From NCBI GenBank assembly GCA_014155875.1, contig JACEFZ010027942.1:353501-417500 (forward strand): DNA of 64,000 nt. The letters are read 5' to 3'. A program made the position numbers and the translations under genes. Below are positions 15,001-27,400 of this stretch, in pieces; the first letter of the stretch is position 1; each line of letters starts with the position of its first letter. This DNA is from Cepaea nemoralis. Its lineage: Eukaryota; Mollusca; Gastropoda; Stylommatophora; Helicidae. The notes beneath the pieces were generated by a model, which had not been told where the DNA came from, did no database searches, and worked only from the letters and a program-made list of their open reading frames with translations.

Positions 15001-17458
15001 CCGGTCGTTCAGAAAGCAATGGCAAACTACTGGACGTAACACTTGCCAAGACATCAACAGCAGCTGAAAATGGTGGTATTGACTGCAATGTCCTGAAAAA
15101 GGATATGCGGAAGAAGAAAAAAGATGACACACTGCAAATGTCTTCTAGAACTTACCATTATCCCCTGCCCATGACTTAGCCTGCTTTTCTTGCTCGACAA
15201 GTTTCACAGAATTTGTCCCCGACCTTAGCAATGATAAACTTGGAGTTCTCAACATCAAGCTCTGGATCTTGAACTAAATAGAAGATACAATGAAATCATT
15301 GCCATCAAACACAGTCTGCATCAAGTATTCAGGCAATATGACTAAAGGAAAAACCCACCAAATAATGAAATTTTATTAACACTAACACCATCAGTGGTTA
15401 TTTCCCTTTGAAGAGTATTTACTGATACAATGCCAAACAAAATATAGGTTTAGACCAGGTATGGTATACAATCAAGTATTATAATATAAATTTTTGTTCA
15501 CTGAGCATTGAAATTATGGAAGATACCACGAAACAAAACAAATAACATGATTACTCTAGTATGGCAATATATCGTCCTTCTGTCCAAATGGAAGGTTACA
15601 TTTGGTGATATATTAGTTCGTTAGTTCCATGTCTTTTAATGCCTATAATACCTTGCGGTGTAGGACATGGGGGTCTTGAGCTTGTGGAATTAAGGCCGCA
15701 TGGTTAGTGCAGTCACTGCGAACTGTGCAGGTTAGTTTTCTTTTTGCCCCGGACAGAAAAAACTCCACGCCTTACATAGGATTTGAACCCGTTTTTATAG
15801 AACACTGAAATCAACCTTTGCATGTTTTGGCTGTTGGTGATTTTCTAGGCAATTTTACGTTCAGCAGTTTGCCATTGCTTTCTGAACGACCGATGCTTGG
15901 GCCACGATGGAAATCAATGCCAGGGAGTATGCTTCCAAATTAGATCCTCTTGGTTTGCAAAAAAATGTCTGTTGTAAGCATGGGGTGATCAGGGTTTGCT
16001 ATTCTATACAATCACTGGCCTCATTCAGGCATTTTTCATAACATTTTGGTTAGAAGATAGTCCCATAGCAGATACTCCCATTGGGATGCCAAGTGTTAAA
16101 CCTTCACATATTTAAAGATACTGTATCGGCAGGGGTTCTGGAAGAATCTCAAAACTGAGAGGGAAGACCAGGAGAACTTTTAATCAGATGGTGGGAACGA
16201 TTAGTAGTATGACTCTTTGCTGGCTGTTGAACGAGGGGACGGAGCACTATGGGAATGTCCTGAGTGATGTCATGTCGGTTCTTAACTCAACTCAACGATA
16301 CTGTATGAGATGGTGTCAGGTCTTAATCAGATATGACTGAATTACTGTATGACAGATGGTGGTACTACCTGCTTTCTTTTAGCACCGCCGAATGTTGGGC
16401 GGCGCTCACCAAACCTGACACCCCACATTGTGCCAACGGCTTTGAGCGGAGGAAATGCAACCTAAAGACTAAATGTCATGGCAGGGCAGACCAGGGTTGG
16501 AAGCTTCGACAGGCGGACAGAGTATTCCTTTGCTGATTCGGCAGCTTCTGCAGCTCGTCTTGTTCCAGGTGTATTGGCGTACCTTTCCTCTGGAGTAAAC
16601 TAGATAGGACAAGAGAGGGATCATGCTGCATGGGCAGCATATGATCTCTAAATTCAGACCAGGTGTTGTGTTATGGAGAGATATAACTCCCATTTTACAA
16701 ACTATCATCTGTCAAGACGGCTAAGTGCCAGTCAGTCAGTCATAAGATGAGATGATAAGTTTGCTTCCTTGCCATCTTTCCATTAAGACAATTTCCAGAC
16801 AAATTAGGAAAGTTTGCAGTACCCATTTTATAATGCTGGACTGACTACGGGACCATCATCATCATCATGATTACGGGACCATGCTGGTTACACAAAGTAA
16901 TCTTGCCACTGCAGGTGAACTGAACCTGGACTACGGTCTTGGTAGGCACTAACCAAATGCCACAGTGGCTCTCATATCCATGTTATAAGGCTGGACCAAC
17001 CTCAGAGTCAGGAAGATTAAAGGTTAATTTGTTGCATATCCTTTACAGGACTTAGCAGTCAACACCAGCATTTTTTGGCTGTGTGTGATTCCTGGGCAAG
17101 TTTACGTTCAGTAGTTTGTGATTGCTTTCTGAACGACCGGCATTCATACCATTGTATGGAAATCAACACAAAGCGGTCTGCTTCAAATCACCCGCAGTTG
17201 TGTTTCGAACGCGGTATGTGGGATTGCGAATTACATTCGTAACCCCTTTGCCACAGAGCCGGTTGGAAGAAGCAAAAATCAATGATTCGCCTAGACATTG
17301 ATGTATTAAAAGATGAACAATAAACAATGATAAAACACAAAGGGACATTAAAACAATCAAACTGGCATGAGTCAAGTATCAACTAACTGTTATCATAGAT
17401 TAATATTATGTCCAGAGAGTGTCTATTCAAGCACTAGTTAATTCAATACATACATACA

Positions 17459-17536
<78 letters not shown>

Positions 17537-20500
17537 TGCAATGCATTAACTTAAAAACAATGTGCTCTAAAACACTTCCTATCAGTCACTAACCGTAACA
17601 TCATCATCATCTTACTGGATGGTATGAGCAGTCATGCTTCTCCATATCTTCCAAAATCCAACAGCATGTTTTCAGTTTGTTTTGCTGACACCTTTGTGTG
17701 ACATAATCATTGGTTTTAAGAATCTTCTCTTGTTGTCTTCCTTTATCTTGCTTTCCATACATCTTTTCAGCTGTCTAGTTTTTCACTTCTCACACATGAC
17801 CACAAAAAAAAATTACAACTGCTTTTTTTTAATATTTGTGACAAATTGTCTTTGTGCCTTAGCCTTTTAACCATAACAAGTGCATTTTATGAACATTTAT
17901 TTTTGTGTTTTTATACATGTCTGTATATACACGTATATTTATGTCGCCCCATCCCTCTCTCCCTTAATGTTTGCAAGATAAGGCACACAATGACAACGGT
18001 TAGTCTGATCAGACCTGGAAATCTAGGCAGCCAAGGCTCTATATCATCAGGATCAGCATCAGTCAGATCTGAGAACCCATCAATGGTCACCATCCCACGG
18101 CCATTGTACTTCAACCTGTAAACAAAATGCACATTCTATACATTATTCCACACTGCAGCACATAAACCACTGACATGTAAGTCAACATTACAGAAACAGT
18201 TAATATACGCTGACAGAGCTGCTAGGGAGACTGGAGCACCTATGGACCTGTCCGCAGCTTACTGATGACAATCCTCACTAATATAAATAAACAAACATCC
18301 ATGAGGAGAACAAAGGTGAGGACTTTCTTCATACCTGAACAAATACCATTTTCACATGAATGTGATTTTCATTTACTTTTGATTGCAATATTAGAAAAAT
18401 TCATTCTGTGACAACATTTTGTGTGTCATTTCACTGCAAATCAAACTTGAACAAACTCATTTGAAGAAAATTAGAATCTACACTGCGCATCTGCTTCCAC
18501 ACCCTTGGAATGTCGATATCTTACAGCATTTACAAAAAATGCTGACATAATTACAGTCACAGCAACTGAGTGGCAAAGTGCCAAATGCACTCACCTGCCA
18601 ACCTTATAGTCCTCAGTTTGAATCCTCAGGACTACATCTGATAATATGGGCACTATATTCCCAACAGACTACAGTGGCATGAAAACAGGGGTCTTTACAA
18701 ATTTTTATTGGTACAATTATAAACACGTTGTCACATGCTGAACCAGTCACAGAAATACTTCAAGGGAAATCAACCCCCAAACTTCAGTAATGAGAAGCAA
18801 CAAGGAGGAGGTGTTAAACATGAACTGGTGCCTGTGAAAAACAGAATGACTATAAATATAACAGAATCACCAATGTGGAGGTAATTGAAAATAAACAAAT
18901 ATAAGTGAATCAAGAAAGGGAAAAGATGCTGTTGCTGTATAGGAACACTTATTGAGAACATCTGAGAACAGTATAACTAGAAAGTGCTTTATCTGGAACC
19001 CCCACGACAAAGGAAATTGAAGGAGATCTAAAAACACAGAGAAGATAATTTGAAACAGTGAGGAATAATGGGGAAGTCATGGATGATGAGATAGCAAAAG
19101 CTAAGATGACATGGAGTTTGTTGATTGAAGGTCTGTAACCAAATGGGGGGTAAAGGGATGTAGAAGAACAAAAGAACCAGGTGTGGTAATATTCCACCAA
19201 TACGACACCTCAAAACTATTCATGGCTACAAATTCCCTCTATTTCAAATTGGCTATATATTCCCTCTATTTCACATTTGCCTGTTCTGTTCCCTATGACC
19301 TCATGCCACAAACAATGAACCAGGTGTGGTAATACTCATTACCAGTTCTTTATTCTGAAATTACTTGATGAAGGGAAGGATAGGCTACTTTTTACAATGT
19401 TGAGGGAAAATATATTGTTGGCAAGTCAAAGTGAAAACAAAATCTGTGAAAGCAGTTAATACAATACAAAAGAAGCAGAGGCTGCTTTCACCTGTATGGG
19501 CATGGAGTCCGTTGTAAGGTATGTACACTGTGTCTGTGTTTAGTATGTCTCAGCTTTTCGCAGGAGCTAAATATACCAAACTGTTTGTAATTCATAGTAA
19601 TACATACAAACACAACACTCTTCCTACCCGTGTTTAGTATGTCTCAGCTTTTCGCAGGAGCTAAATATACCAAACTGTTTGTAATTCATAGTAATACATA
19701 CAAACACAACACTCTTCCTACCCGTGTTTAGTATGTCTCAGCTTTTCCCAGGAGCTAAATATACCAAACTGTTTGTAATTCATAGTAATACATACAAACA
19801 CAACACTCTTCCTACCCGTGTTTAGTATGTCTCAGCTTTTCCCAGGAGCTAAATATACCAAACTGTTTGTAATTCATAGTAATACATACAAACACAACAC
19901 TCTTCCTACCCGTGTTTAGTATGTCTCAGCTTTTCCCAGGAGCTAAATATACCAAACTGTTTGTAATTCATAGTAATACATACAAACACAACACTCTTCC
20001 TACCCGTGTTTAGTATGTCTCAGCTTTTCCCAGGAGCTAAATATACCAAACTGTTTGTAATTCATAGTAATACATACAAACACAACACTCTTCCTACCCG
20101 TGTTTAGTATGTCTCAGCTTTTCCCAGGAGCTAAATATACCAAACTGTTTGTAATTCATAGTAATACATACAAACACAACACTCTTCCTACCTTCTAAAC
20201 GCATAAAATCTACAGAATATGTTGGGCATTTTCTTGTTTCGCTGCCCTGGAGTCATCTTACACTCTCTGCACTTGTTAAGCTTTGGAGTGATTTCACTAC
20301 AGGGACCATCCTGAACAAACGGCACCATTGTTCTTTTCAGCGTGGCTATGGTCATCTTTACTAAAGGTTTGTTAAATGACGAGCCTGTAATGAAATCAAT
20401 GTCTTAGTTTTATAACACCATGAGATGGACATTACCAGCACATGCTAATAACTTATTGCATTTAAGAGGAGAAGCTGATAAGAAGTAAAATTATTTGTAT

Positions 20501-21396
20501 TTACATGCGCATGATGTTTTCTTCTTCTTAACTCAATATTGCTCTCAAAAACTAAAACTGAATAAATCGTGGCATGGGACAGATAGATCTACAAAAATAG
20601 ATTTTTAAGAGCATGCATTCTTCCCATTGCAACAAACACCTGTGAGACCTGGACACTTACTAAACAAGCTGAACAGCGCATAAATGTCTATGAATATAAA
20701 TGTTACAGACGGGATCTAATAATATCTTGGATACAGAAAAGAACAAATGCATCCCTACAACAAGAATTCAATAATGAAAAAGGTTGGCTTCTAAAGACGA
20801 TAAAACAAAAAAAAACTTAAATATTTTGGTCACTTGAAACGTCATGAAAGTTTGGAGAGAACAATAATGGAGGGGTATATGCCCAGGAAGAGGAAGGCCA
20901 AAGAGAAGATGGGTGCAGGATATGGCAGATGATCTCCAGATGGGTGTATCGGATACAGGGAAATCTTGCTTATGACCAAAAGGTTTTCCAGAAGGTTGTC
21001 ATGAGAGCAAAGTTCTGCAAAGGACATGCTACTGAATGAATGAATCACTCAATAAAATAATAGGTCTACAACAAATCCATGCCAAGCCCATTGTAGACTA
21101 ACGCATGGTTGCATTTTGCAGCTAGGTTTTCCATGGGATGACCACCCATTAGTCACTTCTTATGACTTGCATGGCCAAGGGACCAAGAAACACACAGGCA
21201 AGCACATGGTGTGCTGGAGGGAAAAGTGGGCGGGGAAGCAATTAAGAGGAAAACAACTGCATTTGGGTGGATACATCACAAAACATACTGGAAAAAGCCT
21301 GCATGACTGCACCATAAAGATGCAAGACACAGGGTGTTGGAGACTCAATGCAGCTGGGAAATGGCACTGATGATGATTTTCATAACACTAATATAT

Positions 21397-21436
<40 letters not shown>

Positions 21437-24400
21437 CAGTAGCAGTAGTAGTAGCAGCAACAGCAGTAGCAGTAGTAGCAGCAGCAACAGCAGCAGTAGC
21501 AGCAGCAGTAGCAGTAGTAGCAGCAGCAGTAGTAGTAGTGCTAGTAGTAGTAGGCCTCTTTCAGTCCTGTAGGACTACAGAGTTGTGCCACTGAGAAGGC
21601 ACCTGACAGCACCGCCGGTGACTGTGTAATCCAATGAGAGAGTGAAAATGTCTGTAACAACTTCAGCATCTGTAAGACGAGGCAGGTCCCACAAGTGACT
21701 GCATTTTACGCTAGTGCCTCTTATCCTGTTTGTTGGATCAGGTCACCAATATTGTCCCTGGTTCATGGCTGTTGCATTGAATAAAATGCTGGCCAGTCAA
21801 TGGGTTTTCCCATCTGTTCAGCTGGTCTTCTTTTCAAACTATTTCTGAGTCTGTCCTTTTGTTTTTCCTGCCCACTCTCTCAAGATAATCAGGCCATGTA
21901 AATTCTTTGGTTGATCCACTGATATAGTGGCAGAACCAGCCATGAACAACAATGAAAAACAGGGGAAATGAACATTTATGAGAGACACAGTATCTCGCTA
22001 ACTCAAAGTGACCCACACAGAAAAAAAAAACTTTCTCACTGACGATGAACATCTCAAAGAAAAAGCATCAAAATATAACGTTCACTTACTCTTTTTACTA
22101 TCTTTAGAAGACTCCTTAATGGGTTTTGTCTGCTTTTTCTTGTCCATTTTCTTCATGTTACCCTCAATGCTGGATTTAAGAGCAGCAGATATTGTACTAA
22201 CTGAGGATGAGGAGGAAGATGCTGGTGACATGTCGGCACTACTGTTCTCTGAGAATGATGGTGAAGGTTCAAATCTATCCAAGTGTGAAAATAAGGAATT
22301 CTCCAGAGCTGTTGCAGCAACCACATTGTTTTTCTTCTGAGGCTTTGACTGATAGGGACCACCGTGGGAATGCTTAGACAAATTGTTCAACTGCTCTTCT
22401 TTTGTTATCACCTGTGAATCATTCTAAAATGGAAGATGAAAAAACAATAACAAATAACTAACACCCACATATTGGAAAAATAACGTAAAATTTATTTTAA
22501 ATGTGTAACTAAATTTAAATGTTCAACATAAATTGAATCTAACATACTAACATGAACATATTATATATAAATAATTATTTAAAGAAAAAAAAAGATAAGG
22601 GACCCTGGTTCCATGACACAGTGGAGGTATGATAAGTAAAAGTATGTAGTATATTCCTTAATTCACTTTGGCCTATGGTGCTTGACCCACATTTTTACAC
22701 CAATCAGCACACAGGGGTAATGTGGTCAGCTGTGGTGACCAACGTCAGCTGTGGTGATCAACTTTACTGTCCAATAAAATGTCCTGGCACCCGTTAGGCT
22801 GGCTCGATCGGGGAGCCCAGGTATATTTAAAATCTGTGAATCTGCCTGATACAGACTGAACCCATGACCATCGAGCTGGCAGGTGAGCTTCTAGAGAGTA
22901 TGGTGCTAAGCCCATATTTTCTCGACAAACGATGATGACATGGTCAATTAATGCCAGCTGTTTTACCTTCAATTACAATTTCTGGTAGCTGTTAGCTAGC
23001 TAAACCTCATAAAATATACAAACCAGGACATGTTGTCTCTTGGCTCTTGTCTGGCAACAAAAAGTTGGCCAGGAGAAGACAAGTTAACTCCAACTTACAT
23101 TTCCATCATGTAGTATATGTGACATATTTAGCATGTTACATCCCTACGTCAGAATGTGTCAAATAAATACATTTACCTAATAGTGTAGGTATGAACGCTT
23201 CAAACCAACTTGCTCCTCAAGAAATAACTACGCCTAATCCCTTAAATCATCTTCCTCCTTACAAAATAACCAAAATGAATAGACTGTCGTGGTGTGGCAA
23301 CTTCAGCCACATGAACTGAGGAATGTTCAAGCTACTGGGCTGTGTTTAAAGAGATACACTGAGTCTCAACTTGGTCGACAGCAGGCTCTTTGCTGGTTTT
23401 ATGGAACCCCAATTAAGGCATTTATGTGGCACAAATGTCTTGCTGATCAGCAAATCTTCTTCCTCTTCTTCTGTGTTCATCCGGAATTTTTTTTTTTTCC
23501 CGGACGTGATTGCGTTGTGCCTGTTTACAGCAGAGCTGCATTCTTGTGCCGTTAGGCCGACAAATCTGACTTCTGCAGGCATTTGTTGACCGGGTTAACC
23601 TTCCCGGGGATCAGCAAATCCAAAATTGTTGTTCTCGCAAATTTCTGACGTGAAAAGTCTAATCTGACCACACAGCAACGGTTCATTGTGAGCATGTTCA
23701 AGTCTGGTCCACCATCCAGTAAAAGAAAGGGAAAAAGTGCTGATGTGCAGCATGTCATTCCAGGGATGGTAGTCTGCCTGGAAGATGCTGTTCTTCTAGA
23801 CAACTAATGTAGACATTACTTAACAAGACCACACTCCTGGAAACAAATAGTACCTCACATTATTGTATCTGTTGGTGCCATACTAAGGGAATGAACTTCT
23901 CACTGTACAGTACACAATACAAAACCAAATAAGAAAAAAACGATTCATTTACAAGAACACCCCCTGAAGCAAGTCAGGAACTTCAAGTACTGAGGAAGTA
24001 TAATATCATCAAATGGCAAATCAGAGGATGAGATTAAGAATAGATGTAATAAGGCAAACCAACTGATTATACTAAATAAAAATTTGATACTAAAACAGCA
24101 CTTTATAACACAATCTTCCAACCAACTCTGTGCTACCAATGCCAAACCTGGACAATGACAGAAAAAGAGGAAAATAAAATGACAACAGAAATGAAATTCC
24201 AGAGAAAATACTCAACATATCAAGAAGAGAGAAAATCAGAAATGATGAAATCAGGAATAAAGTAGGGGTAATAGTAGGATGCCGGCTTCGTGGCTTAGAG
24301 GATATGACTTTTCTCCGTAATCTCGTATACTCTCGTAGGCAACGTGATGATGGTGAGAATCAGCAGTGGTTCGAATCACATCGGTAACTTACAGAGTATG

Positions 24401-27400
24401 TGAGTCGGCTGCTCAGAAAGCAATGGCAAACTACTGAGCGTAATCTTGCCAAGAAATCAACATACAGCTGAAAGATGCTGGTGTTGACAGCGATGTCCTG
24501 TAAAGGATATGCAAAAAAAAATTTAAAAAAAATAGTAGGATAGATTTCATTGATTGATTGATTGATTGATTTCATTAAAAAACAGCAGGTGAAATGGTTT
24601 GCTCACATAACTCAGCTATCAACTGACAGTATACCACAACAAGTAATGATGTACAGATCAAATGAAACCAGAAGAAAAGGTCGCCCATGTAAATGATGGT
24701 AAGAGGGAAATCTCAAAATATGAAGCCCAGAAATGGGCACTCTCCAGCTGTTTATGCTTCACCTCGACACTGCAAGGTGGAAGAGCAACAAGATGAGATG
24801 GTGAGACTGCACGGTGGAAATCATCAAAGTCCCAGTTCAATGGACTGCATCTTACAGGTCTCCAGGTTCGATTTATGGAAGTGAGGCTAAGCAACCATGT
24901 GCAAGATGAGATGATTCCTTGAGTGAGCCCATTACCAAGGCTCTGCAATTATGAAATGGCTGGGAATGCCCACATGTAGCTCCTGGCATGCATGTGACTG
25001 TTCTCGAATAGCCTGTTGGAATGTGCCACCTGTAGATGAAATGATGACGTCACCACTTTGAGGCAGTGGCATGTCCTACAAAACTACCCGTGAAGTCTAA
25101 CCTGGTTAGCAAATGCCGGGAAGGTGGATGCATCAGATAAAAGGCACAATAATCACAGCTCTTTAGCTCTTTGTCCCTGAGGTTCCAGGCTGAGTGGTAT
25201 TTTTCTAAACACCATATGACAGCTTTAGCTAGTTATTAATAAGGTCTTGCTGCTCATATTAATTATAAACAGCTTATTGAGCAATCACAGGGTTTATTTT
25301 AATGGAGTGATGGGATGTGTGAAAACAAAGATTGTGCCCAACTGCAAAAACTGAATGCGCTTCAAGATCTATTTTCTTCATGAAAGGACAAATGTTGCAG
25401 GCAATAGAAAACAGTGGCAACAATTTTTGAGTAGAAATATTCACTAGAAGACATCATAAATGGTTGAGATGTCTACAGAAGTAGACAATGTAAACTGAGC
25501 TTTTCCCCTCAGTATTTCCAGAACAAGCTTCGAATGGTTACATCAACTTTCTATTCATGAAACAAGAATACAATATACAATCCACTGATAGTCGTCTAAC
25601 ATGCGTCAATCGCTCTCAGTTAGGATACAGATTCAGATAAGTACCCTTAATATTGTCATGTACTGTGTTTTATGTAGTTTTGTGTCGGTTTGTGTTTGTT
25701 CTGTGCTGACGAAGGCTTTGGCCGCAACATCCAATTTGTTTCTTGTAATCGTGTTTCAGTAAAGCTCACAATCTACTTCTCGTTTTTTGTTGATTTATTC
25801 ATAAAACAGTACAATACACTATCCCAGTCTGAGAGTAGCACATACAGCATAAAATCATTCAATGAAAACTTCAGTATGTTACCTCTGTTTTTGCTTGTTT
25901 ATCTGTTCTGCCACGCTTGGTGCTGCTAACTCGTTTCTGTGCACCAGTAGAGCTGCTGCTGCTACATGCCGCTGGAGAGGGTGTACAAGAAGGTGAGTCC
26001 ACATCAGACCTGGCTTTCTTTGAAGATCCAGTTGCTACCCGGCCTGAATTTACTCTCTTCTTCGAGTCAGTTAATGCAGGTGAACCCTAGATTATTTTAG
26101 ACAGAAGTGTAATCATTCTGGATTTTAAAACACAGATGCACAAATGAAAATGCAATACATGTTAAACATTCTTCACAAGAGCTACAGTAGCAAATCGGTT
26201 AGTGTGCTTGCTTGCTTAGACAGCAGTCTGGGTTCAATCCTCAGCAGTTGCAGGATCTGTTTCTGACCAATATAGTTCTGGGGTAAATCCAGCCCCTTTA
26301 AATGGGCACTTAAGAAATGTCAAAATGCTATAGAAACTGCCTGGCAAGGAAATCTGGTGACAAATGGAGAGATCAAGCTCTCTGTAGACTTGCTCATGAT
26401 TGGCTCAATTTGGCAACTATATTTTTCTGTGGGATGAGGTGGCCAGTCTCATGGCAACCCTCCTTAGTCACCTGTTACAACCTGTACAGTAAGCCACAGT
26501 GTTACTATTGTTTGCTTTCCTTATGAGCCCTGTTACAACCTGTATGGTAAGCCACAGTGTTACTATTGTTTGCTTTCCTTATGAGCCCTGTTACAACCTG
26601 TATGGTAAGCCACAGTGTTACTATTGTTTGCTTTCCTTATGAGCCCTGTTACAACCTGTATGGTAAGCCACAGTGCTACTATTGTTTGCTTTCCTTATGA
26701 GCCCTGTTACAACCTGTACAGTAAGCCACAGTGTTACTATTGTTTGCTTTCCTTATGAGCCCTGTTACAACCTGTATGGTAAGCCCAGTGTTACTATTGT
26801 TTGCTTTCCTTATGAGCCCTGTTACAACCTGTATGGTAAGCCACAGTGCTACTACTGTTTGCTTTCCTTATGAGCCCTGTTACAACCTGTATGGTAAGCC
26901 ACAGTGTTACTATTGTTTGCTTTCCTTATGAGCCCTTGATACCACATCTGCATTTATACATTAAACACTACTGATCTAGCTCACGACACCTTGCAGTTGT
27001 AGAACATTAAACACTACAGATCTAGCTCACAACCTCTCAGTTGTAGAACATTAAACACTACAGATCTAACTCACAACACCCCCCCCCCCCCCACCACCAG
27101 CTGTAGAACATTAACACTACAGATCTAACTCACTAACCCCCCCCCCTACCACCAGCTGTAGATTAAACCACAGTCTACTTTGTTGCTTTCCTTATGAGCC
27201 CTGTTACAACCTGTATGGTAAGCCACAGTGTTACTATTGTTTGCTTTCCTTATGAGCCCTGTTACAACCTGTATGGTAAGCCACAGTGTTATTATTATTT
27301 GCTTTCCTTATGAGCCCTGATGCCGGTCTCTCTGGCTGTGGGGTTACAACACTTTCTCTCTGTAATCCCGTTTATCACGCAGAGTCTCGTAGCGGAGCGA

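Noticed and set aside
21334..21594. Poly-Ser or poly-Val/Ala proteins
   Set aside because: Both are triplet microsatellite translations.
22008..22340. Plus-strand open frame over exon 7
   Set aside because: Antisense shadow of the coding exon; no motifs of its own.
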